Shown piece by piece: positions 1 through 8,471 of a stretch of DNA of 64,000 nucleotides (positions are counted from its first letter, which is position 1; the number at the start of each line of letters is the position of its first letter). Location: NCBI RefSeq assembly GCF_029871205.1, contig NZ_SSOJ01000162.1, positions 181,871 through 245,870 on the forward strand, written 5' to 3'. The notes under the pieces are model-generated. The model was not told where the DNA came from. It did not search any database and saw nothing but the letters and a program-made list of their open reading frames with translations. The position numbers and the translations under genes were made by a program. The DNA comes from Pseudomonas sp. BN417. Its GTDB lineage: Bacteria > Pseudomonadota > Gammaproteobacteria > Pseudomonadales > Pseudomonadaceae.

Positions 1-1
1 G

Positions 2-301
2 GCGGTGATGCGTCCGCCGGCCTTCAACCGCTTCGCCAACAGCTTCGCACACATCTTTGCCGGCGGTTACGCGGCCGGTTACTACAGCTACAAGTGGGCC
101 GAAGTGCTGTCCGCCGACGCCTTCTCCCGCTTCGAGGAGGAAGGTGTGCTCAACCCGGCGACCGGCCGCGCCTTCCGCGAGGCGATCCTGGCCCGCGGCG
201 GCTCCCAGGAGCCCATGGTGCTGTTCGTCGATTTCCGCGGCCGCGAGCCTTCCATCGATGCCCTGCTGCGCCATAGCGGCCTGACGGAGGACGCGGCATG
301 A
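2..301 (+). CDS. prlC: Oligopeptidase A, C-terminal end (partial)
   Basis: The reading frame is open from the first bases of the window and stops at 299-301, so only about the last 99 residues are present. The sequence carries the [21 protein letters not shown] stretch typical of the C-terminal part of M3 zinc metallopeptidases of the PrlC/OpdA type. These cytoplasmic enzymes degrade short peptides and cleaved signal peptides. The HExxH zinc site lies upstream of the window and cannot be checked. The stop overlaps the start of the next gene by four bases (ATGA), so the two are probably co-translated. The neighbours match prlC in P. aeruginosa (PA0067-PA0069, from memory). Identification is firm at family level. 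Confidence 0.9.
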   Translation, partial: AVMRPPAFNRFANSFAHIFAGGYAAGYYSYKWAEVLSADAFSRFEEEGVLNPATGRAFREAILARGGSQEPMVLFVDFRGREPSIDALLRHSGLTEDAA

Positions 302-564
302 CCGCCACCAAGAAGCGCTTCATCGCCGGGGCCGTCTGCCCGGCGTGCAGCGAAATGGACAAGATCCAGATGTGGGACGAGGACGGCGTGCCGCACCGTG
401 AGTGCGTGGCCTGCGGCTATGCCGACACCCTCAACGCCCAGGGCCAGTCGATACCCAAGGAGCTGGGTACGCGGGTCAACCAGCCCAAGGCCAAGGCGGC
501 CGATCCGAAGGTCCAGGGGGTGCAGTTCTTCCCCAATCCCAAGTTGAAGAAACCCAGCGAGTGA
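298..564 (+). CDS. YheV-like putative zinc-ribbon protein
   Basis: A small protein of 88 residues. Two cysteine pairs, C14-x2-C17 and C36-x2-C39, form a probable zinc ribbon, and the tail is lysine- and proline-rich. It matches the YheV family of putative metal-binding proteins. No biochemical role is established for this family. The start codon sits in the ATGA overlap with prlC, which fixes the start and implies translational coupling. The prlC-yheV pairing is also the order I recall from P. aeruginosa and related bacteria. Its function is unknown. Confidence 0.85.
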   Translation: MTATKKRFIAGAVCPACSEMDKIQMWDEDGVPHRECVACGYADTLNAQGQSIPKELGTRVNQPKAKAADPKVQGVQFFPNPKLKKPSE

Positions 565-585
565 TGTGAAAGCCAAGGAGGGCGT

Positions 586-1359
586 ATGTGGCATCTGGTT
601 TGTGGTGATATGGCGGTCGAAGGCGTTATCCGCGTCATAGGTGATGCCGCTGCGCGAGGATTGCGCGTCCTGCGCGATGACCTGGCGGTGGGGTCGCTGG
701 CGGACGTCGAGCGACCGCCCTGTACCGGCCGCGCGCAGTTCTGGCTGGACGTCTGGCCGGACACGGTGACGCCCCGGCCGGACTTCGCTCCTGGGCTGAG
801 CGCCGATGCCGACTGGCTCGCCGGATTGGCGAGCCAGTCGCAGCCGGTCACCGTCTGGCATGGCGACAGTTGTTCCGAACAGCTGCTGCTCGCCAGGGTG
901 GCCGCCGCCCTGGCGCATAGCGAGCTGCCGTTCTGGGAGGTGCCCTGTGGCACGGGCGACAGCAGCGTCCGCAAGCGCCGCGCGGTGGGCATGATCGAGC
1001 CCGAGGCTCTGGGCGCCTACTACTTGCCGCGCTTGGTCGACGCCGAGCGCAAACAGCGACTCGCCGCCCAGTGGCGCGCCGCCGTGACCGCCAATGCCGC
1101 TATCCGTCGCTGGCGCGATGGCGACTTCCAGGGTGAGGACCACAGCACCGTCGATGCCGTCCTCCTGGCCGCCTGCACGCCCGAATGGCAACCGCTGCCA
1201 CGGGTGATGGCCGAGGTCATGGCGGGCTGCGATGGATTCTTCGTCACCGATTTCTTCGCCTTCTGGCGCGCCCGCGAACTGGCGGCCCGGGGCTGTGTCG
1301 AACTGGCCGGACATGGATGGCAGCATGGCTATGGCGGCCTCAGCGTTCGCCTGACTTGA
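586..1359 (+). CDS. DUF1835 domain-containing protein
   Basis: A 257-residue cytoplasmic protein that begins MWHLVCGDMAVEGV, the start typical of DUF1835 proteins. The family's C-terminal part (DUF3658-like) is represented by a region containing EDHSTVDA and a histidine- and tryptophan-rich stretch. No signal peptide or membrane segment is visible. A strong Shine-Dalgarno sequence (GGAGGG) precedes the ATG. It lies 21 bases after the zinc-ribbon gene and may be read from the same transcript. The molecular function is unknown. It is not part of the PAO1 gene order I remember at this locus, so it may be an insertion between the PA0068 and PA0069 equivalents. Confidence 0.7.
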   Translation: MWHLVCGDMAVEGVIRVIGDAAARGLRVLRDDLAVGSLADVERPPCTGRAQFWLDVWPDTVTPRPDFAPGLSADADWLAGLASQSQPVTVWHGDSCSEQLLLARVAAALAHSELPFWEVPCGTGDSSVRKRRAVGMIEPEALGAYYLPRLVDAERKQRLAAQWRAAVTANAAIRRWRDGDFQGEDHSTVDAVLLAACTPEWQPLPRVMAEVMAGCDGFFVTDFFAFWRARELAARGCVELAGHGWQHGYGGLSVRLT

Positions 1360-1399
1360 GGCGAACGGCGCTCCTGCAACCATCCACCTGGAGGTCCCC

Positions 1400-2041
1400 A
1401 TGCACGGCCCTGATCCCCGTAATCCGCATCCCATGGCCGGTTTTCCGCAGGTCTGCTTCATCGCCAACACGGTGAACAACCCGCAGATCGAGATCGGTGA
1501 CTACACCTACTATGACGACCCGGAGGGCGCGGAGCAGTTCGAGCGCAATGTGCTCTATCTCTTTCCCTTCATCGGCGACCGGCTGGTGATCGGCAAGTTC
1601 TGCGCCCTGGCGCGGGGGGTGAAGTTCATCATGAACGGCGCCAACCACAAGCTCTCCGGCTTCTCCACCTATCCCTTCCAGATCTTCGGCGGCGGTTGGG
1701 AGCATTTCATGCCGGCGCTGGATGAGTTTCCCTACAAGGGCGACACCCTGGTCGGCAATGACGTCTGGATTGGCTACGAGGCGTTGATCATGCCGGGCGT
1801 ACGCATCGGCGACGGCGCCATCATCTCCTCACGTTCGGTGGTTACCCGCGATGTGCCGCCCTACACCATAGTCGGCGGCAATCCGGCCGAACCGCTGAAG
1901 CAACGCTTCCCCGACCAGGTGGTGCAGCGCCTGTTGGCCCTCGCCTGGTGGGACTGGCCAGTGGAGAAGATCAGCCGCCACCTGGCCGCCATCATGGCTG
2001 CCGACATCGAGGAACTGGAGCGCTGCGCTGCCCTGGATTGA
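1400..2041 (+). CDS. Vat/CatB-type O-acetyltransferase (left-handed beta-helix)
   Basis: A 213-residue protein of the xenobiotic acetyltransferase (hexapeptide repeat) family. The segment FIMNGANHKLSGFSTYPF carries the catalytic histidine motif of streptogramin A acetyltransferases. It is followed by the family's GGWE loop and by hexapeptide repeats (VGNDVWIGYEALIMPGVRIG, then GAIISSRSVV and IVGGNPAE). Such enzymes acetylate hydroxyl groups of virginiamycin-type or chloramphenicol-type compounds using acetyl-CoA, and work as trimers. The fold and catalytic His are visible; the substrate is not. GGAGG lies six bases upstream of the ATG. It could serve as a chromosomal low-level resistance determinant, but many such enzymes have no known resistance role. 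Confidence 0.82.
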   Translation: MHGPDPRNPHPMAGFPQVCFIANTVNNPQIEIGDYTYYDDPEGAEQFERNVLYLFPFIGDRLVIGKFCALARGVKFIMNGANHKLSGFSTYPFQIFGGGWEHFMPALDEFPYKGDTLVGNDVWIGYEALIMPGVRIGDGAIISSRSVVTRDVPPYTIVGGNPAEPLKQRFPDQVVQRLLALAWWDWPVEKISRHLAAIMAADIEELERCAALD

Positions 2042-2091
2042 GCCGCGCCATCCGGCAGAAATTGACCAGGAGCGGAACCATGCCGCATATA

Positions 2092-2107
2092 CTGTATGAA
2101 TATACAG
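2092..2107. promoter_or_regulatory. LexA (SOS) box upstream of the radical SAM gene
   Basis: The 16-base sequence CTGTATGAATATACAG fits the gammaproteobacterial LexA operator CTGT-N8-ACAG exactly. It ends 19 bases before the ATG at 2127. As I recall, the P. aeruginosa orthologue PA0069 belongs to the LexA regulon, which agrees with this site. Confidence 0.85.
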
Positions 2108-2126
2108 TTTGCATGGAGTTCTACCC

Positions 2127-3185
2127 ATGGCTGCTCCCCTCCCGCCTCGCGGTCGCGGCACCGCCAGCAATCCCGTCAACCGCTTTGCACCGACCACTTC
2201 GGTGGCTTTGGACGATGGCTGGTTCCAGGAGGTTCCGCCCAGCCGCGCCACCGAGGTGCGGCTGGAAACCGCCAAGAGCATCATCACCCGCAACCAGTCG
2301 CCGGACCTGCCCTTCGACCGCTCGGTGAACCCCTACCGCGGCTGTGAGCACGGTTGCATCTACTGCTACGCTCGTCCCAGCCATGCCTACTGGGACATGT
2401 CGCCGGGGCTGGATTTCGAGACCCGGCTGATCGCCAAGACCAACGCCGTGGCCCTGCTCGAACAGCAACTCTCGAAGCCCGGCTACAGCTGCGCACCGAT
2501 CAACCTGGGCTCCAACACCGACCCCTACCAGCCCATCGAGCGCGAACATCGCCTCACCCGCCAGACCCTCGAAGTGCTGCTGCGCTACCGCCATCCGGTG
2601 ACCATAGTCACCAAGGGTTCGCTGGTGCTGCGCGACCTCGACCTGCTCACCCAGCTGGCGGAGCAGAACCTGGTGGCGGTGATGATCAGCCTCACCACCC
2701 TCGACGACGAGCTCAAGCGCACCCTGGAACCTCGCGCCGCAGCTCCGTCCGCGCGCTTGCGGGCCATCCGCGTGCTGCGCGAGAACCGTGTGCCGGTGGG
2801 CGTTCTCTGCTCGCCGATGATCCCGATGATCAACGACATGGAGCTGGAGAGCCTGCTGGAAGCTGCCCGCGATGCCGGCGCGCGCCAGGCTTCCTATATG
2901 CTGTTGCGCCTGCCGCGGGAGGTCGGACCCTTGTTCGAGGAGTGGCTGCAGGCGCACTACCCGCAGCGAGCCGCCCATGTGATGAGCATCATCCGCCAGT
3001 GCCGGGGCGGTGAGATCTACGACAGCCGCTTCGGCCATCGCTTCAAGGGCCAGGGCCCCTTCGCCGAGCTGCTGGCCCAGCGCTTCGCCGTGGCCATTCG
3101 CAAGCTCGGGCTGAACCGCCGCCGGGACTATGAGCTGGACTGCTCGCGCTTCTGCCCGCCGGGCGGGCAGATGGCTTTGCTCTGA
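2127..3185 (+). CDS. PA0069-family radical SAM protein, SOS-controlled
   Basis: A 352-residue radical SAM protein. The motif C73-x3-C77-x2-C80 (CEHGCIYC) should bind the 4Fe-4S cluster that cleaves S-adenosylmethionine. The following YARPSHAYWDMSPG and NLGSNTDPYQPIE stretches match the Rv2578c/PA0069 group, which is related to spore photoproduct lyase-like enzymes. The C-terminal CSRFCPPGGQMALL adds further cysteines. I chose the ATG at 2127 because GGAG lies eight bases upstream; an in-frame TTG at 2109 has no ribosome site. A LexA box directly upstream predicts induction by DNA damage, so a role in DNA or nucleotide repair is plausible but not shown. The substrate is unknown. Confidence 0.85.
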   Translation: MAAPLPPRGRGTASNPVNRFAPTTSVALDDGWFQEVPPSRATEVRLETAKSIITRNQSPDLPFDRSVNPYRGCEHGCIYCYARPSHAYWDMSPGLDFETRLIAKTNAVALLEQQLSKPGYSCAPINLGSNTDPYQPIEREHRLTRQTLEVLLRYRHPVTIVTKGSLVLRDLDLLTQLAEQNLVAVMISLTTLDDELKRTLEPRAAAPSARLRAIRVLRENRVPVGVLCSPMIPMINDMELESLLEAARDAGARQASYMLLRLPREVGPLFEEWLQAHYPQRAAHVMSIIRQCRGGEIYDSRFGHRFKGQGPFAELLAQRFAVAIRKLGLNRRRDYELDCSRFCPPGGQMALL

Positions 3186-3295
3186 GTTGTGACTCGCCGG
3201 GCTGTAACGACAGTCCTGTAGGAAATCAGAAGCCGACAATCAGTGGATAATGTTCGGCAGAAGTACAAATTCCTACGATGACCGAGGTTGGCAGC

Positions 3296-4003
3296 ATGAG
3301 CAACGAGCACGACAAGCTAGGCAGTGAAAGTGCGGAAGACGCCCTGCGGAACATAGTCGAGGGTTTCCAGCGGTTCCGCGACGAGGTCTTTCCGCAACAG
3401 GAGGCCCTGTTCAAGAAGCTCGCCCACGCACAGAATCCCCGCGCGATGTTCATCACCTGCGCCGACTCGCGCATCGTCCCCGAGCTGATCACCCAGAGCT
3501 CTCCGGGCGATCTCTTCGTCACCCGCAACGTCGGTAACGTGGTGCCACCCTACGGCCAGATGAACGGCGGCGTTTCCACCGCCATCGAGTTCGCGGTCAT
3601 GGCCCTCGGCGTGCACCACATCATCATCTGCGGCCACTCCGATTGCGGCGCGATGAAAGCAGTGCTCGACCCCCAGACCCTGGAGCGCATGCCCACGGTG
3701 AAGGCCTGGCTGCGCCATGCCGAAGTGGCCAAGGTCGTGGTCCAGGAGAACTGCGGCTGCGCCAACCACGAAACCCTCGAGGTGCTCACGGAGGAGAACG
3801 TGGTGGCCCAGCTCGACCACCTGCGCACCCATCCGTCGGTGGCGGCGCGCCTGGCCAGCGGCCAACTGTTCATCCATGGCTGGGTCTATGACATCGAGAC
3901 CTGTGGCATCAAGGCCTATGACGCCGTGCAGGGTCGCTTCCGTCCGATCGGCGACGGCCCGCTGCCCATGGCGACGCCGCGGGCCCGCTACCTGCCGGAG
4001 TGA
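3296..4003 (+). CDS. Beta-class carbonic anhydrase
   Basis: A cytoplasmic enzyme of about 235 residues that interconverts CO2 and bicarbonate. The zinc ligands are visible as the CADSR motif (Cys, with the Asp-Arg dyad) and HSDCG (His and Cys). The order and length match bacterial beta-carbonic anhydrases such as P. aeruginosa PA0102. An in-frame ATG at 3278 would add six residues, but GAGG lies ten bases before the ATG at 3296, so I prefer the latter. The gene stands alone, with its own downstream terminator. In PAO1 a sulfate transporter gene (PA0103) follows; none is present here. Confidence 0.92.
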   Translation: MSNEHDKLGSESAEDALRNIVEGFQRFRDEVFPQQEALFKKLAHAQNPRAMFITCADSRIVPELITQSSPGDLFVTRNVGNVVPPYGQMNGGVSTAIEFAVMALGVHHIIICGHSDCGAMKAVLDPQTLERMPTVKAWLRHAEVAKVVVQENCGCANHETLEVLTEENVVAQLDHLRTHPSVAARLASGQLFIHGWVYDIETCGIKAYDAVQGRFRPIGDGPLPMATPRARYLPE

Positions 4004-4007
4004 CACG

Positions 4008-4034
4008 AAAAGGGCTGCTGGTGCAGCCCTTTTT
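4008..4034 (+). terminator. Rho-independent terminator of carbonic anhydrase
   Basis: The stem AAAAGGGCTGC / GCAGCCCTTTT has a four-base loop and ends in a T run, starting five bases after the stop codon. The A-rich left arm also makes it usable from the opposite strand, for the converging gene at 4099-4758. Confidence 0.85.
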
Positions 4035-4098
4035 CCTGGACCCGTACCTGACCGGCTGCGCGAGGTTTCCGGTGCACGCAACGCACCCTACCCGGATT

Positions 4099-4758
4099 TC
4101 AACCCGCCTCGCGCTGGCCCTGGTTCAGTTGCAACTCGACGCCCAGTTGCTGCGACAGGCAGGGCCAGCGCTTCCAGGCTTCCTCCACCTTGGGGTCACG
4201 CAACTGCTGGCGGTACGCCTGGGCCGAGGGCAGGCCGAACACCTCTTCGTCCAGGAGGCCCTCCACGGCGAGGTGGACGGCTTCGTCCAACTGGTTGGCA
4301 AAGGGTTCGCCGATCAGCTGGTGGGCGATCAGGTTGGCCACCGTGGTATCCAGCGGGATCAGCGGCTGGCCGAAATGCACGATGTAGCGATCGTTGACCT
4401 CTTCCACCAGGCGGTGGGCGAGGTAGGCTTCGTCGAGCAGGCCTTCCAGGCCGTTATGCCCCTCCATCAGTGCGGGCGGTTGCAGGAAGAACTGCTCGGC
4501 CACCTTCAGCACCGGCTTGATCTGCGCCTCGATGCCCGCCTCACGGGCGACATTGGCGGCGGCATCCAGCACGTCGGGGACTTGTTCCACATAAGCGGCG
4601 ATGAAACGGGCGAGCACGCCCTGGGCATCCTCTGCCGGCAGGCGAATGGCGGGGTGCAGGCTGGTGACCTGGGCGTCCAGTATCCGGGTCAGTTGGGTGG
4701 AAGCGGCTTCGTGCTGGAGGGCGCGCTGGATGAGCTCGCGCAGTGCTGCGGTGTTCAT
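4099..4758 (-). CDS. Conserved hypothetical protein (PA0104-like)
   Basis: A 219-residue soluble, mostly helical and acidic protein with no signal peptide, membrane segment or motif I recognise. Its only clue is position. It runs divergently from the cytochrome c oxidase operon, as PA0104 does in P. aeruginosa, so conservation of the pair is expected across the genus. The ATG at 4758 is chosen because AGGAG lies five bases upstream; an upstream in-frame ATG at 4779 lacks one. Function unknown. Confidence 0.75.
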   Translation of the reverse strand: MNTAALRELIQRALQHEAASTQLTRILDAQVTSLHPAIRLPAEDAQGVLARFIAAYVEQVPDVLDAAANVAREAGIEAQIKPVLKVAEQFFLQPPALMEGHNGLEGLLDEAYLAHRLVEEVNDRYIVHFGQPLIPLDTTVANLIAHQLIGEPFANQLDEAVHLAVEGLLDEEVFGLPSAQAYRQQLRDPKVEEAWKRWPCLSQQLGVELQLNQGQREAG

Positions 4759-4974
4759 GACTGCTCCTGAAAAGGACATGGCGGTTGCTGGGTGAATGCG
4801 GAGGTGAAGAAAAGACCTTAGCTCGCCTTTGAAGGCTGCTAAGACCGGATTGTCATAATTGCGTAGCAGTTATTCGGGCGCGCTATAAAAGCACTTTGCT
4901 ACCTACCTTATAGCTCACGCCAGCCGTGGCGTTTAGGACAAGGCTTGCGCGCCTTCAGCCATTTTTTGCATCGC

Positions 4975-5003
4975 GTTGCGCAGCGGAAGTCCCTGTCTAT
5001 ACT
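4975..5003 (+). promoter_or_regulatory. Putative sigma-S type promoter of the cox operon
   Basis: The 388-base gap 4759-5146 separates the divergent hypothetical gene from coxB. At 4997-5003 it contains CTATACT, a good match to the extended -10 used by RpoS, with a weak GTTGCG -35 around 4975-4980. In P. aeruginosa the aa3 oxidase genes are reported to be RpoS-dependent and induced on starvation, which fits. The rest of the gap is AT-richer near 4840-4910 and probably holds the promoter of the minus-strand gene. No other clear site was found. Confidence 0.4.
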
Positions 5004-5146
5004 CCGACTCGAAAGGCATTACCTGATGGAACCCGACTGTGCACCTGCGTGCCGGGGCCGGCGGTCCGAGTTTGGTAGTCCGGGCAGCCGTTCCCAAGCC
5101 GTTGGCCCAGCCGGCGGGATAACAAGAACGAGAAGGGGAACCCGCA

Positions 5147-6274
5147 ATGATGCGACATCCACGAGTCTGGATGGGACTCCTGCTGTGGTCGATTCTCAGC
5201 CAGGCGGAGGCTGCCTGGACAGTCAACATGGCGCCTGGGGCAACCGAGGTCAGCCGCACAGTTTTCGATCTGCACATGACCATCTTCTGGATCTGCGTCG
5301 TCATCGGCGTACTGGTCTTCGGTGCCATGTTCTGGTCGATGATCATCCATCGCCGCTCCACCGGGCAGAAGCCCGCACATTTCCACGAGAGCACCACCGT
5401 GGAAATCCTCTGGACCGTCGTGCCCTTCGTCATCCTCGTGCTGATGGCGGTGCCGGCGACCAAGACGCTGATCGACATCTACGACACGTCCGAATCCGGG
5501 CTGGATGTGCAGATCACCGGCTACCAGTGGAAATGGCACTACAAGTACCTGGGTCAGGACGTGGAGTTCTTCAGCAACCTGGCCACGCCAGCCGAGCAGA
5601 TCCACAACAAGGCGCCCAAGGACGAGCATTACCTGCTGGAAGTCGACCAGCCGCTGGTAGTGCCGGTGGGCACCAAGGTGCGCTTCCTGATCACCGCCGC
5701 CGACGTGATCCACTCCTGGTGGGTGCCGGCGCTGGCGGTGAAGAAGGACGCCATCCCCGGCTTCGTCAACGAGTCCTGGACGCGCATCGAGAAGCCCGGC
5801 ATCTACCGTGGGCAGTGCACCGAGCTGTGCGGCAAGGACCATGGCTTCATGCCCATAGTGGTCGAGGCCAAGTCCCAGGAAGACTTCGCCAAGTGGCTCG
5901 CCCAGCGCAAGGAAGAGACCACCAAGCTCAAGGAGCTGACCGACAAAGAGTGGACCCTCGAGGAACTGGTCGCGCGTGGCGACAAGGTCTACCACACCAC
6001 CTGCGCCGCCTGTCACCAGCCCGAGGGCCAGGGCATGCCGCCGATGTTCCCCGCGCTCAAGGGTTCGAAGATCGCCACCGGTCCCAAGGCCGATCACTTG
6101 AACATCGTCTACCACGGCAAGCAGGGCACTGCCATGGCCGCCTTCGGCAAGCAGCTGTCCGAGGTCGATATCGCCGCTGTCGTCACTTATGAACGCAACG
6201 CCTGGGGCAACAACACCGGCGACATGGTGACGCCCAAGGAAGTGCTGGCTCTGAAACAGGCGGAAAGCCAATGA
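5147..6274 (+). CDS. coxB: Cytochrome c oxidase subunit II with fused cytochrome c domain
   Basis: A 375-residue subunit of the aa3-type terminal oxidase, located in the inner membrane with its main domain in the periplasm. It has a signal peptide (cleavage after SQAEA, about residue 22), two membrane helices (about 43-65 and 85-105), and a CuA domain with C224, C228, H232 and M235 (CTELCGKDHGFM). A C-terminal cytochrome c domain carries C286-A-A-C289-H290. The fused haem c makes this a caa3-like subunit that receives electrons from cytochrome c. It is first in an operon running to 13683. Two adjacent ATG codons (5147 and 5150) could serve as start. Confidence 0.96.
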   Translation: MMRHPRVWMGLLLWSILSQAEAAWTVNMAPGATEVSRTVFDLHMTIFWICVVIGVLVFGAMFWSMIIHRRSTGQKPAHFHESTTVEILWTVVPFVILVLMAVPATKTLIDIYDTSESGLDVQITGYQWKWHYKYLGQDVEFFSNLATPAEQIHNKAPKDEHYLLEVDQPLVVPVGTKVRFLITAADVIHSWWVPALAVKKDAIPGFVNESWTRIEKPGIYRGQCTELCGKDHGFMPIVVEAKSQEDFAKWLAQRKEETTKLKELTDKEWTLEELVARGDKVYHTTCAACHQPEGQGMPPMFPALKGSKIATGPKADHLNIVYHGKQGTAMAAFGKQLSEVDIAAVVTYERNAWGNNTGDMVTPKEVLALKQAESQ

Positions 6275-6303
6275 AGAAGACACCGGCCTATAGGGAGACT
6301 GAC

Positions 6304-7893
6304 ATGAGTGCAGTGATCGACCAGGATCATGCCGGGCATGATCACCACCACGGTCCGGCCAAGGGCCTGATGCGCTGGGTGCTGACCACCAACCACAAGG
6401 ACATCGGCACCATGTACCTGTGGTTCAGCTTCGCCATGTTCCTGCTGGGCGGGTCCATGGCCATGGTGATCCGCGCCGAGCTGTTCCAGCCCGGCCTGCA
6501 GATCGTCCAGCCCGAGTTCTTCAACCAGATGACCACCATGCACGGCCTGATCATGGTCTTCGGCGCGGTGATGCCGGCATTCGTCGGCCTGGCCAACTGG
6601 ATGATCCCGCTGATGGTCGGCGCGCCGGACATGGCGCTGCCACGGATGAACAACTTCAGCTTCTGGCTGTTGCCGGCGGCCTTCGGCCTGCTGGTCAGCA
6701 CCCTGTTCAGCGCCGGCGGCGGACCGAACTTCGGCTGGACCTTCTACGCGCCGCTATCAACCACCTACGCGCCGGAGAGCGTCACCTACTTCATCTTCGC
6801 CATCCACCTGATGGGCATCAGCTCGATCATGGGGGCGATCAACGTGATCTCCACCATCCTCAACCTGCGCGCCCCGGGCATGACCCTGATGAAGATGCCG
6901 CTGTTCGTCTGGACCTGGCTGATCACCGCCTTCCTGCTGATCGCGGTGATGCCGGTGCTGGCCGGCTGCGTGACCATGATGCTGATGGACATCCACTTCG
7001 GCACCAGCTTCTTCAGCGCCGGCGGCGGCGGTGACCCGGTGCTGTTCCAGCACGTGTTCTGGTTCTTCGGCCATCCCGAGGTGTACATCATGATCCTGCC
7101 CGCCTTCGGTGCGGTCAGCTCGATCATCCCGGCCTTCTCGCGCAAGCCGCTGTTCGGCTACACCTCGATGGTCTACGCCACCGCGTCCATCGCCTTCCTC
7201 TCCTTCATCGTCTGGGCGCACCACATGTTCACCGTGGGCATCCCGCTGACCGGCGAGCTGTTCTTCATGTTCGCCACCATGCTGATCGCCGTGCCTACCG
7301 GGGTGAAGGTGTTCAACTGGGTGACCACCATGTGGGAGGGTTCGCTGACCTTCGAGACGCCCATGCTGTTCGCCGTGGCCTTCGTCATCCTCTTCACCAT
7401 CGGCGGCTTCTCCGGGCTGATGCTGGCGATCGCCCCGGCGGACTTCCAGTACCACGACACCTACTTCGTGGTGGCGCACTTCCACTACGTGCTGGTGCCC
7501 GGCGCCATCTTCGGCATCTTCGCCTCGGCCTACTACTGGCTGCCGAAGTGGACCGGCCACATGTACGACGAGACCCTTGGCAAGCTGCACTTCTGGATGA
7601 GCTTCATCGGCATGAACATGGCCTTCTTCCCCATGCACTTCGTGGGGCTGGCGGGCATGCCGCGGCGGATTCCGGACTACAACCTGCAGTTCGCCGACTT
7701 CAACATGATCTCGTCCATCGGTGCCTTCACCTTCGGCGCCACCCAGTTCCTCTTCCTGTTCATCGTCATCAAGTGCATCCGCGGCGGCAAGAAAGCCCCG
7801 GCCAAGCCCTGGGACGGTGCCGAGGGTCTGGAGTGGACAGTGCCGTCGCCGGCGCCTTACCACACCTTCACCACACCGCCGGAAGTGAAGTGA
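6304..7893 (+). CDS. coxA: Cytochrome c oxidase subunit I
   Basis: A 529-residue catalytic subunit of the aa3 oxidase. About twelve membrane helices hold haem a, haem a3 and CuB. Visible signatures include WFFGHPEVYIMILPAFG (CuB His and the cross-linked Tyr), WAHHMF (two CuB histidines) and VVAHFHYVLVPG (haem ligands). The ATG at 6304 has AGGGAG six bases upstream; the in-frame ATG at 6271 overlaps the coxB stop and would add eleven residues. A histidine-rich N-terminus (HDHHHG) is present. It reduces O2 to water while pumping protons. Confidence 0.97.
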   Translation: MSAVIDQDHAGHDHHHGPAKGLMRWVLTTNHKDIGTMYLWFSFAMFLLGGSMAMVIRAELFQPGLQIVQPEFFNQMTTMHGLIMVFGAVMPAFVGLANWMIPLMVGAPDMALPRMNNFSFWLLPAAFGLLVSTLFSAGGGPNFGWTFYAPLSTTYAPESVTYFIFAIHLMGISSIMGAINVISTILNLRAPGMTLMKMPLFVWTWLITAFLLIAVMPVLAGCVTMMLMDIHFGTSFFSAGGGGDPVLFQHVFWFFGHPEVYIMILPAFGAVSSIIPAFSRKPLFGYTSMVYATASIAFLSFIVWAHHMFTVGIPLTGELFFMFATMLIAVPTGVKVFNWVTTMWEGSLTFETPMLFAVAFVILFTIGGFSGLMLAIAPADFQYHDTYFVVAHFHYVLVPGAIFGIFASAYYWLPKWTGHMYDETLGKLHFWMSFIGMNMAFFPMHFVGLAGMPRRIPDYNLQFADFNMISSIGAFTFGATQFLFLFIVIKCIRGGKKAPAKPWDGAEGLEWTVPSPAPYHTFTTPPEVK

Positions 7894-7894
7894 G

Positions 7895-8446
7895 ATGGAC
7901 GGGGAAGTGAGCACTCGCCGCCTGATCCAGCGCCTGCTGTTGCTGGTGGTGGCGATGTTCGGCTTCGGCTTCGCCCTGGTGCCGATCTACGACGTGATGT
8001 GCCAGGCCTTCGGCATCAACGGCAAGACCACGGGCTCCGCCTACGAAGGGGCCCAGAGCGAAGACCAGCAGCGTCAGGTGCGGGTGCAGTTCCTCGCCAC
8101 CAACGCGGCGGGGATGAGCTGGGAATTCCGCCCCAAGGCGGATGACCTGGTGGTGCACCCGGGGGCGAGCAACGAGATGCTGTTCGTCGCCTTCAACCCC
8201 ACCGACAAGCCGATGACCGCCCAGGCGATTCCCAGCGTGGCGCCGTCCAAGGCCGCGGCTTTCTTCCACAAGACCGAATGCTTCTGCTTCACCCAGCAGG
8301 TCCTGCAGCCCGGCGAGCGCATCGAGATGCCGGTGCGCTTCATCGTCGATCGCGACCTGCCGGCAGACGTGCATCACCTGACACTCGCTTACACGCTGTT
8401 CGATATCACCGCCCGCAAGCCACCAGTCGCCAGGAACGACGGCTGA
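7895..8446 (+). CDS. ctaG: Cytochrome c oxidase assembly protein CtaG (Cox11)
   Basis: A 183-residue Cox11-family protein that delivers copper to the CuB site of subunit I. It has one N-terminal membrane helix (about residues 12-32) and a periplasmic beta domain with the CFCF copper-binding motif in FHKTECFCFTQQ. The gene begins two bases after the coxA stop, so it is translationally coupled. Length is normal for bacterial CtaG. Confidence 0.95.
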   Translation: MDGEVSTRRLIQRLLLLVVAMFGFGFALVPIYDVMCQAFGINGKTTGSAYEGAQSEDQQRQVRVQFLATNAAGMSWEFRPKADDLVVHPGASNEMLFVAFNPTDKPMTAQAIPSVAPSKAAAFFHKTECFCFTQQVLQPGERIEMPVRFIVDRDLPADVHHLTLAYTLFDITARKPPVARNDG

Positions 8447-8471
8447 CGGGCCGATAAGGAGAACAACAACG

